Part shown: piece after piece, positions 8,472-17,675 of the stretch
Numbering within the stretch: the first letter of the stretch is position 1
Layout: each line of letters begins with the position of its first letter
Origin: Granulicella sp.
GTDB lineage: Bacteria; Acidobacteriota; Terriglobia; Terriglobales; Acidobacteriaceae
Assembly (NCBI GenBank): GCA_025357875.1
Contig: JANYLK010000218.1
Location: 88,127 to 152,126 of the forward strand
Direction of reading: 5' to 3'
Length of the DNA stretch: 64,000 bases
Translations under genes and position numbers: made by a program
Notes under the pieces: generated by a model
What the model saw: only the letters and a program-made list of their open reading frames with translations
The model's database searches: none
What the model was told of the DNA's origin: nothing

Positions 8472-9707
8472 CTAGCGGATCATATTAATGGTCTCCTGTG
8501 TCACCGTATCAAACGTTGTCACCGTCTTTGAGTTCGCTTCGAACGCTCGTTGCGTAACGATCAGGTTTGCAAACTCGGTCGAGATGTCTACGTTCGACTG
8601 TTCCAAGGTGTCGTCTTTGATGGAACCGCGTCCACCCGCGCCCGGCGCGCCCACTGTCGCCGCACCTGATGCCGCTGTCGTCTGGTAGTTGTTGCCACCT
8701 TCGATGGTGAGGCCCTCAACGTTGGTCACCGAGGCGACCGCGATCTGACCGACAGTCTGAGTCTGGCCGTTCGAGAATGAAGCCGAGATCACTCCCGCCG
8801 AGTTTACCGAGAAATCCTTGTACGAGCCGCTTGCGAAGCCGTCCTGATTGCTCGTGGTCGCAGTGGATGTGCCTACCGTCTGTCCAATCTGTGGTGCTCC
8901 GCTTGAGCTATAAAGTTTCCAATTGAACGTCATTGCGCTCGCGCCGTCCGACATTCCCGGAAAAGTTATGCCTGCTACGTTTGCTGCGGGAGTCACAAGA
9001 GCGCCCGACGAGTTGAAGGTCAACGTGCCAGTCGTGTTTACCGGTATGCTTCCCGTCGTCATATCACCTGGCGGCATGGAAATCACGTAATTCCATGTAT
9101 TGTCCGCTGTCTTGGTAAAGTTCACCGATACCGCATGGCTGGTTCCAAGGGAGTCGTACATCGTGATGGTGGTCGAGAACGGCCCACCGATTGCCGTCGC
9201 AGCATCCAGGTTGCCCGTAAACCCGAAGTTCTGCGTGGCCTGTGCCCCCTGAGTTGCGTCGACTGGAATCTGTAGCGCCGTGAGCGGCGTGTTGGTATTG
9301 ACGACGCCATTGGCCGCGGCATATCCCATGACGCTATCTCCGCCGGTTGTGGTGAGATTGCCGCTCTGATCCAGTTGGAAATTTCCGGCGCGTGTCAGTT
9401 GCTGGATGCCCTGATGGTTAACCACAAAAAAGCCGCTGCCATTGAGAGCCATGTCGGTTGCATTGGTCGTGGTAGCCAGCGAGCCCCCGGTGAAGTTGGT
9501 GTTCGTCCCGGCAACTTGCGTACCCAGACCCACCTGGAGCGCATTCCCGGAACCCGTGTTCCCGATGTTTTGATAGAACAAGTCGGAGAAGCTTGTCGTT
9601 TGACCTTTGAAGGCAGTGGTGTTGAGATTCGCGAGATTGTTTCCGATCGTATTGAGCGCGACCGAGTTCGCCTCAAGTCCTGTAAGTGCAATTGAAAAAG
9701 ATGGCAT
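8472..9707 (-). CDS. flgE: Flagellar hook protein FlgE
   Basis: 411 residues, average FlgE size. The N-terminus MPSFSIALTGLEANSVALNT, then IGNNLANLNTTAFKGQ is the rod/hook family signature, and the C-terminus ends with the partner helix LEQSNVDISTEFANLIVTQR followed by AFEANSKTVTTFDTVTQETI. The middle (about 100-330) is Ser/Thr/Gly-rich surface domain (D1/D2). FlgE polymerises into the hook that links motor and filament and is exported through the FlhA/FlhB gate. Start ATG 9707 follows AAGGGG. It lies directly after flgD (30-base gap), the hook cap that guides its assembly. Confidence 0.95.
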   Translation of the reverse strand: MPSFSIALTGLEANSVALNTIGNNLANLNTTAFKGQTTSFSDLFYQNIGNTGSGNALQVGLGTQVAGTNTNFTGGSLATTTNATDMALNGSGFFVVNHQGIQQLTRAGNFQLDQSGNLTTTGGDSVMGYAAANGVVNTNTPLTALQIPVDATQGAQATQNFGFTGNLDAATAIGGPFSTTITMYDSLGTSHAVSVNFTKTADNTWNYVISMPPGDMTTGSIPVNTTGTLTFNSSGALVTPAANVAGITFPGMSDGASAMTFNWKLYSSSGAPQIGQTVGTSTATTSNQDGFASGSYKDFSVNSAGVISASFSNGQTQTVGQIAVASVTNVEGLTIEGGNNYQTTAASGAATVGAPGAGGRGSIKDDTLEQSNVDISTEFANLIVTQRAFEANSKTVTTFDTVTQETINMIR

Positions 9708-9737
9708 TTCCGAACCCCTTGTGTTATCGCTGAGAAA

Positions 9738-10115
9738 TTATTGTGATGAGGCTGTGCCGCCGACGGCGTTCGCTGAAGGATTGCCAGTCGCGCCCGTCGC
9801 CGTATTCAGTGTCGTAATGCCCTTATTAATCCCAATCAACTGCTGCAGGCTGTTCACGCCTACCATCTGGGAGATGTATGCGGTTGGGTCTGTGGGCTTG
9901 GTCGGGTCCTGATTCTTCATTTCCGCGACTAGCAGAGTCAGAAAATCGTTTGCTGTTACGGTCGCGCTGTCGATCGACGTTGAAGAAGTTGTACTCCCGG
10001 TGTTTTCGGTAGCGGCGTGCGATGACACCCTTGGCCGAGCGAGGGCGCCTGCCACGCTAGCGGCTGAACTTGCTACCTGTGGAACGGTTGCTACGATTTG
10101 CGGAATATTCTGCAT
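9738..10115 (-). CDS. flgD: Flagellar hook cap protein FlgD, short form
   Basis: 125 residues. The core VTANDFLTLLVAEMKNQDPT, KPTDPTAYISQMVGVNSLQQ is the conserved FlgD N-terminal domain that supports hook polymerisation. The Ig-like/tudor C-terminal domains found in ~220-residue FlgD are missing; instead a short Gly/Ala/Thr tail ends the protein. Short FlgD forms are known in several phyla, so this need not be a truncation. Start ATG 10115 is preceded by AGAGGA. It sits between fliK and flgE, the normal hook-assembly grouping. Confidence 0.9.
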   Translation of the reverse strand: MQNIPQIVATVPQVASSAASVAGALARPRVSSHAATENTGSTTSSTSIDSATVTANDFLTLLVAEMKNQDPTKPTDPTAYISQMVGVNSLQQLIGINKGITTLNTATGATGNPSANAVGGTASSQ

Positions 10116-10187
10116 GATTATCCTCTTTCACTTGTTGCAACCCATGAATCTGTTGTCTTCCTGGCGGCAGGACTTGACTGGCTCCGT

Positions 10188-11702
10188 TCATGCACAAACA
10201 CTCAACCAGCTTCCGTTGGTGCCAGCCCGAACTCCGAATGGCCATGTTTGCCCAATTGCCTCGCGAGAAATTCTTTGCATTTCTTCAACCGACCTATCCG
10301 TAGCGAGATCGTCGTCATCACCGATCCCACTCGTGTTGGTCGGTGTGGAGCGAGTCGCAGGCGAATCGCCATGAGCTTGCTGATGTTTGTGATCCCCTCC
10401 ATCGACGTTCGTTGTCTCGCCCCTTGGATCATGGCCCCGGGTGTCTCCGCTCTGTTGGCTGGTTGTGGCATCGGCGAACGTACTATTTGCACTTGCTGCA
10501 AAGCGGTGAACGGAAAGATCAGTCACACTGATTGCCTCGGTTCCTAGATACTTGACCATCTCCGGAAGACTGCCCCTGAGTGAGTCATGAGCAAGAGCGC
10601 TTGCAGTGAGCGAGGCGATAACGTCTCCCCCGGGGCCCAACTCGGCGCGTATCCGCAGCCAGCCGTGGATACCATCCAGGACTCCGACGTCCAATTGGGT
10701 CGGCATTACAGAAGGCACGAAGTGCAGGCTTTTGACTCCGGCAGCGTCGAGCACATTTGTTTCAAAGAGTTGAAGATCAACACGCGCGGATGACAACGTT
10801 GCATGATTCGGCGCAATTGTCTGGGTCAAGGCACTTGAATCCAATTGCTGATAAAGATGCGAACCACTCAGAGTCGAGGGTGCCGCTTCAGGGATCGGGG
10901 TGAGACCAATTTCGTTCTTACTCGGTACCGGAGAAGCCGCGGCCTCTCGATCCTGGCAAGGCGACGGAACTATTGCAGACTTGGCTATCAACTTAGCCGG
11001 CTTCGACAGGAGGCTTTCAACTGACCCCAAGCTGGGTTTTGCGGCAGTGCTATTTACAGTCTCGGCGCATTCAGAAGCCCGGTCCGGCTTCAGCGTTGGC
11101 AACACCGTTTTCGCTGATCCGGAGTTCTTCCTCCCCTGATTCTGCAGTACATCCACTCCGTAAGTCGGGGCAGAGCAGGCACCTTCGACTCGAGTTGGCG
11201 CGGCTATAACATCGGTAAATGTCACAACCTGAGGATTCACGACCTCCGCAGAGTTGGCCATCGCCCCCTTCTTCGTCTCAACATTTGCGTTCGAAGACGC
11301 TGTCTCAGTGACGACTGTTGCAGCTCTGCCAGCATTTGCATGTGCAGTGGGTATATCAGCAATAGCTGCATCCGGCGGCACGACTGTGTTCGGCTCCGGT
11401 GGAAGGGGGGTAATTTGATTTTGCGCGGCTGGTGTCGAGTCTTCTGCTTTCCCAGCAGAAGCGCTTTCGCCTGCTTTCGCGGCGCTCAGCAAACTCAAAC
11501 TATTCTTGCTCGGGGCTGAATCTTCGGGAGCGGTTTTTGCTGTCACAAGACCTGACGCTGACAGGCTTCTGGCCGCAAGGATTTCTCTATGCCACCCCAG
11601 ACTGAACCCTTCCATCAAAGTTGAAGATCGCGTCGAAACACTCATCTTCGACGGCATTGCGGCCGGACTGGTTTCCATGGTCGTTATTTGCGGTGCCTGC
11701 AT
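10188..11702 (-). CDS. fliK: Flagellar hook-length control protein FliK
   Basis: 504 residues from ATG 11702, preceded by GAGGG at a spacing of eight; a TTG at 11729 is the alternative. The first ~320 residues are low-complexity, rich in Ala, Ser, Thr and Pro, as expected for the export-competent ruler part. The conserved C-terminal domain lies at about 340-420 (LDVGVLDGIHGWLRIRAELG, VIASLTASALAHDSLRGSLP, LTEA-like end VTDLSVHRF), after which comes a polar His/Asp/Thr-rich tail. FliK measures the hook and triggers the FlhB specificity switch. Position after fliJ and before flgD supports the call. Confidence 0.85.
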   Translation of the reverse strand: MQAPQITTMETSPAAMPSKMSVSTRSSTLMEGFSLGWHREILAARSLSASGLVTAKTAPEDSAPSKNSLSLLSAAKAGESASAGKAEDSTPAAQNQITPLPPEPNTVVPPDAAIADIPTAHANAGRAATVVTETASSNANVETKKGAMANSAEVVNPQVVTFTDVIAAPTRVEGACSAPTYGVDVLQNQGRKNSGSAKTVLPTLKPDRASECAETVNSTAAKPSLGSVESLLSKPAKLIAKSAIVPSPCQDREAAASPVPSKNEIGLTPIPEAAPSTLSGSHLYQQLDSSALTQTIAPNHATLSSARVDLQLFETNVLDAAGVKSLHFVPSVMPTQLDVGVLDGIHGWLRIRAELGPGGDVIASLTASALAHDSLRGSLPEMVKYLGTEAISVTDLSVHRFAASANSTFADATTSQQSGDTRGHDPRGETTNVDGGDHKHQQAHGDSPATRSTPTNTSGIGDDDDLATDRSVEEMQRISREAIGQTWPFGVRAGTNGSWLSVCA

Positions 11703-11876
11703 CGGTCGAGCCCTCGACACCTGGGACAAAGCACTTTAACGACCAAACTCATCGAGCAAACAGCAGATCCGATTAGGAGCCGCTCATATTTCGAACCGTC
11801 AACCACTCATAGCGGGGCATAGCGATCCCGTTTTAGGGTGCTACTTGTGGGCGCGACTCAGCCGCGGTGATTCGAT

Positions 11877-12320
11877 CTAATCTGTCGGGCGTTTGCGGCG
11901 GCTAAGGAACCAGTCGTCGGTCGCCGACTGCGTATTACGCTCTTCTTCGTTTCGTGCCACTCGGTGGGCATCGTCAATGACCTGCTTCACCATTTCATGC
12001 TCACGCCTGCTTTCCAGGAACTTCTGTGTGGCTTCGGACGCGTAACTTACACGCGCACTCAGCAGGGTTCGCAGCCTACCGAGGTTCCATCCGGAAACTT
12101 CGCCCTGCGCGTCCGCCATCAGCCACTCACCCCTATCACCGGAAGCCAATGCTGCACGGCCCGCTAACTTCGATTCTGCCAAAGCTGTCTGCTGCCGTTG
12201 AAGGCCAGCCCCAACCTGGGCCAGGGAAGCAAACGCCTGCTTCAGAGCTCGGCGATCCAGATCCTCACTCAGCTTCCGGATTGCAAGCAGACGTTGCAAG
12301 CGCTGTGCCCTTAGGCTCAT
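11877..12320 (-). CDS. fliJ: Flagellar export chaperone FliJ
   Basis: 147 residues, FliJ length, predicted almost entirely helical with coiled-coil character (LQRLLAIRKLSEDLDRRALK, LQRQQTALAESKLAGRAAL, KFLESRREHEMVKQVIDDA). FliJ is the central stalk of the FliI ATPase ring and recycles export chaperones. The ATG at 12320 overlaps the fliI stop (ATGA), so it is translationally coupled. The sequence family is weakly conserved; position immediately after fliI is the main support. Confidence 0.87.
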   Translation of the reverse strand: MSLRAQRLQRLLAIRKLSEDLDRRALKQAFASLAQVGAGLQRQQTALAESKLAGRAALASGDRGEWLMADAQGEVSGWNLGRLRTLLSARVSYASEATQKFLESRREHEMVKQVIDDAHRVARNEEERNTQSATDDWFLSRRKRPTD

Positions 12321-13636
12321 ATGCCGATCTCGAGCGCCTGTAGTTGGGAGATGCAGTCCGCCAGGCTGACTCGCTCGCCGAACTCCTGGGTGAAGAATTC
12401 GCGGAGAATTGGCCGCGCGGCAAGTGCTTGATCCAGTTCAATGTCGGCTCCTGCCTTGTACGCTCCAATTCGTACCAGGTCTTCGGACCTTGCATATGCC
12501 GCCATCAACCTTCTTACTAGAGCTGCCTTAGTGCGATGCTCCACAGAGGTGACCGCAGGCATAAGCCGGCTGATGGAATCCAGTACGTTCACCGCTGGAT
12601 ACCATCCTTCGGCAGCCATGGCGCGCGAGAGAACAATATGTCCGTCAAGTAGCGAACGGACAGCGTCCACCAACGGATCCTGTTGATCGTCGCCTTCCAT
12701 CAGCACTGTATAGAAGGCAGTCACACTGCCCTGATTGAAGTTGCCGGCGCGCTCCACCAGACGCGCAAGCCGTGAGAAGACAGATGGCGTATACCCTTTG
12801 CTGGCGGGCGGTTCGCCGGCGGCCAGACCTACTTCGCGCGCAGCCATCGCGTAACGAGTCAGCGAGTCCAGGACGAGCAGAACGTGTTTTCCGCGCGATG
12901 CATAGAATTCCGCAACTGAAGTGGCTGCAAGGGCGGCACGCATACGTAGCAGCGGAGATTCGTCTGAGGTGGACACTAATACTACGGACCGTTTTCGACC
13001 TTCTTCACCCAGCGCATCCTCGAGAAACTCTCTTACTTCTCGGCCACGCTCTCCCACCAGTCCCACCACGGTCAAGTCGGCCGCGGTATTGCGGGTCATC
13101 ATTCCGATGAGTGTGCTCTTACCCACGCCTGACCCGCCAAAGATTCCCACGCGTTGGCCGCGACCAACGGTGAGCAAACCATCCAGGACCCGCACCCCGG
13201 TTGATAGGGGCTTACGAATCGGAACACGCTCCATCGCTTTTGGCACGACTCCATCGAGCGGCCATGCGCCGCCGATCCTCAGCGGAGCGAGTCCATCGAG
13301 CGGACGCCCAAGTGCATCCAGGACCCGGCCGGTCATGTGTTCGCTCAATGCCATCTGTGGAACCACGCCAAGTGCCGCAAGCGCGTCTCCGTAGCGAATA
13401 CCCTGGGTGGCGGCGAGCGGCATCGCGACCACATGGGGGCCGCGAAAGCCGATCACCTCCGCCTCGTGCCTGGCACCGTCCGCGTCGACAATCTCGCAAC
13501 ACTCACCGACGGAACATAGCGGCCCTTCGGACTCAATCGTCTGCCCGTTAGCCTTGACTACGCGCCCGTGCCACCGCCACGCCGGCCGTTCAGCCAACCG
13601 TTCGAAGTAAGGCTGAAGTGAGCTGTGTTCTGTCAC
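12317..13636 (-). CDS. fliI: Flagellum-specific export ATPase FliI
   Basis: 439 residues from GTG 13636, which overlaps the fliH stop as GTGA; the frame is open further upstream to 13819 but that is antisense to fliH. Walker A is GIFGGSGVGKSTLIGMM and Walker B is VLLVLDSLTRYAMAAREVGL, with the arginine-rich GERGREVREF loop and the type III ATPase signature EPPASKGYTPSVFSRLARLV. FliI forms a hexamer under the export gate, with FliH as regulator and FliJ as stalk, and uses ATP to release and unfold cargo. Length matches the family (about 435-460). Confidence 0.96.
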   Translation of the reverse strand: MTEHSSLQPYFERLAERPAWRWHGRVVKANGQTIESEGPLCSVGECCEIVDADGARHEAEVIGFRGPHVVAMPLAATQGIRYGDALAALGVVPQMALSEHMTGRVLDALGRPLDGLAPLRIGGAWPLDGVVPKAMERVPIRKPLSTGVRVLDGLLTVGRGQRVGIFGGSGVGKSTLIGMMTRNTAADLTVVGLVGERGREVREFLEDALGEEGRKRSVVLVSTSDESPLLRMRAALAATSVAEFYASRGKHVLLVLDSLTRYAMAAREVGLAAGEPPASKGYTPSVFSRLARLVERAGNFNQGSVTAFYTVLMEGDDQQDPLVDAVRSLLDGHIVLSRAMAAEGWYPAVNVLDSISRLMPAVTSVEHRTKAALVRRLMAAYARSEDLVRIGAYKAGADIELDQALAARPILREFFTQEFGERVSLADCISQLQALEIGI

Positions 13637-14439
13637 TCGACAGGCCTGTGATTCAACAGATCGAAGAAGCCCTTCTCGATCTCTTCCAACTGGACGTGTA
13701 CTCCCAGTTCTACCGTGCCCATCTTTGTCTCGAGCACACATTCGCCACGTTCGAGCCGCGAATCCTCGACCACCTTGGGTCGTTCCGACGCCTCCGTCGC
13801 ATGAAATGCGCCCTCCCATGCCGCCACATCCGCACCTATTACACGCATCACCACGCCGCTTCGATCTGCCATCTTCTCCAGTGCTACTCGAACCACGCCA
13901 GTCAACAGAAGAGGATCGAGTTGCGCCTCGCGGTGCAATACGCGCGCCGCGATGGCCAAGGCGAGGCGCACAACCTCCTGTTCCACTTCGACGAAGTATA
14001 GGTCTTTGACGCCTCGGAATTGATCTAAAGAGTCCGCCAACCGGCGCCGCTCCTGGGCTACGGTGAGCGTCAGTTCAGCTTCCATCTGCGTACGCGCCCC
14101 GCTTCGTCCTTGTAATTCACCCAGCTGAAATCCTTCTTGTCGTGCCGCATCGATCGTACTGAGAAGCAATGTTTGCGTCGCTCCGGCATCATCGCAGGAA
14201 TACTGTCCTGCCGAGCGGATGCCGCTGCTGTATGCTCCGAATCGCTTGCCGATTAGTGACTCGTCCGACTGATTCATTCGGTTTACATCTTCACCTGTCA
14301 AACAGCGAAACTCACATGGAACAACAATACTTTCGGGCATTACAAACGCGGTCAAGGTGCTGGCTCCGTATGCGGCGACCGGGTAGGTGTTCCGGGACGC
14401 AACTCCAATTCCATTCACATCAGACGGCGAGTTCATCAT
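13633..14439 (-). CDS. fliH: Flagellar export ATPase regulator FliH
   Basis: 268 residues in the fliG-fliH-fliI slot. The N-terminal ~110 residues are poorly conserved; the middle (about 110-160: TMEAELTLTVAQERRRLADS, LDQFRGVKDLYFVEVEQEVV) is helical and resembles the peripheral stalk of ATP synthase, and the C-terminal domain (LALAIAARVLHREAQLDPLL, VRVALEKMADRSGVVMRV) is the FliH/YscL domain that binds the FliI N-terminus. It overlaps the end of fliG by 20 bases; ATG 14436 is an equally possible start. Confidence 0.88.
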   Translation of the reverse strand: MMNSPSDVNGIGVASRNTYPVAAYGASTLTAFVMPESIVVPCEFRCLTGEDVNRMNQSDESLIGKRFGAYSSGIRSAGQYSCDDAGATQTLLLSTIDAARQEGFQLGELQGRSGARTQMEAELTLTVAQERRRLADSLDQFRGVKDLYFVEVEQEVVRLALAIAARVLHREAQLDPLLLTGVVRVALEKMADRSGVVMRVIGADVAAWEGAFHATEASERPKVVEDSRLERGECVLETKMGTVELGVHVQLEEIEKGFFDLLNHRPVE

Positions 14440-15481
14440 CGGCCTCCAGCTTTAATGTGATCTTGCCCTCTGCTTCAAGCGAGTGCGCCGTGACCAGCAG
14501 TTCCTGTTGAGCGCGTGCAACTTCCTTTGTGCGTACCGGCCCCATCGCCTCCATATCGTCCTTCAACATTTCCACTGCTCGAGTGCTCATCGCCTTGAAC
14601 AGATGTGCTTTCAAATTCTCCTTCGCTCCCTTCAGAGACAAAGCCAGAACGCGTTTATCTACAGCGGCTATGAGCTCGCGGACGCTGGCCTCGGGTACCG
14701 TTAGCAGGTCTTCAAAGGTAAACATCAGGTTGCGAATTCCGATTGCCAGCTTCGGCTCATCGACTTCGATCGCCTCGATGATGGTCTTGCTGGAGACCAT
14801 GTCCAACCGGTTCAGCATATCGGCGACTGCCTTGAAGCCTGCGTAGGATCTCCGACCATTTGAACCCATAGCCTCCATCCGCCGGTGCAGAATCACGCCA
14901 ACCTTTTCTGCCATCTCAGGTGAGAACTGGCGCATCTCGGCAAGCCTGCGCACGGTGTCGACACGCAAGCCGGCATCGAGATGCATAAGGAGCGCGGAGC
15001 CACGCTTGGGGTCTAAATGCGCAAGCACAAGAGCCACCGTCTGAGGGTGCTCGTTCTCCAGAAACTTGCTTAACTGGTGGGGATCCATCTTGTGCAGCAT
15101 CCCCAGATCGCCATGGGTTCGCTCCCGCATCCCTCGCACTTCGAGAAGCATTTCTGCGGCCCGCACCGGTCCGAAAGCCATCGTCAACAGCCGGGTTGCG
15201 TAGTCAGGCCCGCCTCGCACCATGTACTGCTCGGTTTCCAGCAGCCCATAAAATTCCATGAGCACCTGGGTCAATTGCCCTTGCGGAACCTCACCCAGCC
15301 GGGTGATCTCATCCGTCACTTGCTGCACGTCGCCGTTTGAAAGACTTTGAAAAAATATCTTTGCCAAATCATCACCAACCGCGACCATCAAAATTGCCGC
15401 CTTGCGCAGTCCGGGCAGCCCGGTGGGTGTAAATCCAAGAGGCATCTCGGCCGGTTGCTGGAGCATAGCCTGAGCCGCCAT
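14420..15481 (-). CDS. fliG: Flagellar motor switch protein FliG
   Basis: 353 residues from ATG 15481, which shares a base with the fliF stop (TAATG). All three FliG domains are seen: N-terminal (about 20-120, binds FliF), middle with the EHPQTVALVLAHLDPKRGSALL-type ARM motif (about 135-200; MEPHQ-like DPHQLSKFLENEHPQ), and C-terminal torque helix with charged residues (RELIAAVDKRVLALSLKGAK, then MSTRAVEMLKDDMEAMGPVR). FliG transmits stator force to the rotor. The family is 330-350 residues. Confidence 0.95.
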   Translation of the reverse strand: MAAQAMLQQPAEMPLGFTPTGLPGLRKAAILMVAVGDDLAKIFFQSLSNGDVQQVTDEITRLGEVPQGQLTQVLMEFYGLLETEQYMVRGGPDYATRLLTMAFGPVRAAEMLLEVRGMRERTHGDLGMLHKMDPHQLSKFLENEHPQTVALVLAHLDPKRGSALLMHLDAGLRVDTVRRLAEMRQFSPEMAEKVGVILHRRMEAMGSNGRRSYAGFKAVADMLNRLDMVSSKTIIEAIEVDEPKLAIGIRNLMFTFEDLLTVPEASVRELIAAVDKRVLALSLKGAKENLKAHLFKAMSTRAVEMLKDDMEAMGPVRTKEVARAQQELLVTAHSLEAEGKITLKLEADDELAV

Positions 15482-17298
15482 TATTGCTCCTGTCCCGCAG
15501 GAGCATTGATCCACGATTCCAGAAGCCGCGTGCTCTGCGCCGGCTCCTTGCGGATTTGATCGGAGATGTGTTCATAGATTGCCTGAGTGTCGGTTGGGCG
15601 TTGGAGAGGAATAAACGCAGCGTTCGAGCCGCTGGTAAGAGGCATTGCGTCAGTGGATCTACGGGTCGGTCTCGCTGACGCCGTGCCACCCGATCCCGCA
15701 GGCAATGCGACAGAAGTTTGGCTTAGCACGGTCATCATCTGGCGTGTCATCGGTTTCAACACGAGCATCACCAAAATCAGGCCGAGAGTAAAGAAACTCA
15801 CTGTCTTTAGAAGTCCAGGCTGCGCATGTAACACGGTGCCAGTCTGATCCATCAACTTCTCCAGTCCGGCTGGACTAGCTTCTCGGACGTTGGACGAAAA
15901 GCCAACATTTTCGATGACGACCTGATCCCCGCGCGCCGCATCGAATCCCACCGCCGCCCGCGCCAGTTTTTCAAGTCTTTGCATCTCTTCCGGTTTGCGC
16001 GGTGTCCAAATGGCCTTTGCGAGCTTGCCGGTCCCGTCCATTGTCATCCGATCATTCACCACTATAGCGGCGGTCACACGCTCTATTCGTCCTGGGCCCT
16101 GTTCGGAGTGCAAGACATGCCGAGTGACCGCGTAACTGTTGGTCTCTTCGGTCATCATCTGACCGTCAGGCTGTGACCCGCTTTGCGGATACACCGGAAG
16201 CCCAGCATTTTTCTGACCTCGACCGGGCTGTGCGCCTGCACGCGCTGTTTGCATCAGTGGAGGGACTGCTGCTGCGCCTGACCCAGCTGCCTGCAAGCTG
16301 CCCGGAGCGGTAGCCCCGGGTGTGTTGCTTGCCGTTCCTGGAACACCGGAGGCGTGCGGCTTGATTCCCATTGATTGTTCACTCTTGTGCAGACTGAGCG
16401 GCGCCACTTGAGTTGGGTCGTAAACCTCATCGGTCTTCTCTTCACTGCCCTGGTCGTAAAGCACATTCACGCTGACATGCACATTCCCGCCGCCCGCTGC
16501 AGGCTCCAGCATGGCTACCAATTTGTCTTCGAGAGCCCGCTCTGCATCGCCCCCAACTTCCCCAGCACCGGGAGGAGTCAGCTTGAGCCGTCCATCGGCA
16601 TCCACAAGTGTCACGTCAGAAGCGCTCAAATTCTCAACTGCTCCAGCTATCAGGCTTCGGATCGCGTCAGCTTGTCCTGACGGCATCAATGAGCGTCGCA
16701 GTTGAAGGACAACAGATGCCTTTGCAGCGTGGTCGCCTTCTCCAAACAATGAATCTTTTGGAAGCACAACATGCACCCGCGCCGATCGCACTACAGCAAG
16801 TGTGCCGATGGTATGTTCCAGTTCCCCTTCAAGAGCGCGCTGGTAATTGACCTTTTCGTCGAACTCTGACCCTACCCAGTTCGGCTTGTCGAAGAGTTCG
16901 AACCCCATCCGACCGGATTGGGGCATCCCTTTTGCTGCAACCTCCATACGCGCCTTATCCAGTTGGTCCGCGCTCACCTCCACGCCGCTGCTGTCCTCCG
17001 TCATCTGGAACGCTATGCCTGCCGCCGAGAGTTCCTGAGCTATCTGTTGCGTATCCTTGGCGTCCAATCCGGAGAAGAGTATTCGCCAATCTGGTCTGGC
17101 CGCGTACCACATCATCCCCGCGCAGGCTGCAGCGACAAGCAAGGCCGACGCGCCCATCCAGTTACGCCGTGAGGGAGGCATTCCCATAAAGCGCCCGCGG
17201 GCATCTCCGGCCATGGACGTGATGCGTTCTAGTGCCGAACCAGGTCCCGCCCGGACCTGGGGTGCGGGTATCTTTCCCAATTGTGCGCCGTCAGCCAT
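15481..17298 (-). CDS. fliF: Flagellar MS-ring protein FliF
   Basis: 605 residues, slightly longer than E. coli FliF (552). A first membrane helix lies at about 45-65 (WMGASALLVAAACAGMMWYA) and a second near 480-500 (LLKTVSFFTLGLILVMLVLK). Between them are the ring-building motifs (LDAKDTQQIAQELSAAGIAF, the PQSGRMGFELFD and ALEGELEHTIGTLAVVRSAR segments) and a Gly/Ala-rich loop around 330-370. The C-terminal cytoplasmic tail binds FliG. It forms the MS ring around the export gate and is the first large structure of the basal body. Confidence 0.95.
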   Translation of the reverse strand: MADGAQLGKIPAPQVRAGPGSALERITSMAGDARGRFMGMPPSRRNWMGASALLVAAACAGMMWYAARPDWRILFSGLDAKDTQQIAQELSAAGIAFQMTEDSSGVEVSADQLDKARMEVAAKGMPQSGRMGFELFDKPNWVGSEFDEKVNYQRALEGELEHTIGTLAVVRSARVHVVLPKDSLFGEGDHAAKASVVLQLRRSLMPSGQADAIRSLIAGAVENLSASDVTLVDADGRLKLTPPGAGEVGGDAERALEDKLVAMLEPAAGGGNVHVSVNVLYDQGSEEKTDEVYDPTQVAPLSLHKSEQSMGIKPHASGVPGTASNTPGATAPGSLQAAGSGAAAVPPLMQTARAGAQPGRGQKNAGLPVYPQSGSQPDGQMMTEETNSYAVTRHVLHSEQGPGRIERVTAAIVVNDRMTMDGTGKLAKAIWTPRKPEEMQRLEKLARAAVGFDAARGDQVVIENVGFSSNVREASPAGLEKLMDQTGTVLHAQPGLLKTVSFFTLGLILVMLVLKPMTRQMMTVLSQTSVALPAGSGGTASARPTRRSTDAMPLTSGSNAAFIPLQRPTDTQAIYEHISDQIRKEPAQSTRLLESWINAPAGQEQ

Positions 17299-17329
17299 AA
17301 AGCAACTCTCACTTCACTGATTTCCCGCT

Positions 17330-17641
17330 TCAGAACTGCATGCCCATCATCTGCTGATACGCCCCTACTGCCTTATTCCGAACTTGTAATGCGAGTTCAA
17401 ATGCCATATTTGCTTTTTCGGTCGCAATCATCGCATCGTGGATCTCAACGCCTTGTCCACTCAGCAAGCCTGTGACTGCCTGCGAGGCTTTTGCATCGAG
17501 TGCAGAGGTCTGCTCCACCATGGATCGAAATACCCCATCAAATGGCATCGCCGCTCCGAGCGCACCTGCCGGAGTCGAGGATGATTTTCCTGCAACTGCT
17601 GCATTGATCGCATTTAGTCCGCCTACAAGACCATGAATCAC
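17330..17641 (-). CDS. fliE: Flagellar hook-basal body complex protein FliE
   Basis: 103 residues, FliE size, starting at GTG 17641 behind GGAGG six bases upstream. The C-terminal half (MVEQTSALDAKASQAVTGLL, VEIHDAMIATEKANMAFELA, LQVRNKAVGAYQQMMGMQF) is the family signature with the EKAxxxFxLxxQVRNKxxxAYxEIMxMxF pattern. FliE links the MS ring to the proximal rod. It lies between flgC and fliF, the conserved flgBC-fliEF order. Confidence 0.94.
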   Translation of the reverse strand: MIHGLVGGLNAINAAVAGKSSSTPAGALGAAMPFDGVFRSMVEQTSALDAKASQAVTGLLSGQGVEIHDAMIATEKANMAFELALQVRNKAVGAYQQMMGMQF

Positions 17642-17675
17642 AATCCACCTCCGATGCTTCGATTCTGCAACCGCT

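Noticed and set aside
13637-13819. Upstream extension of the fliI frame
   Set aside because: It overlaps fliH in another frame and has no family resemblance; GTG 13636 fits the GTGA coupling.
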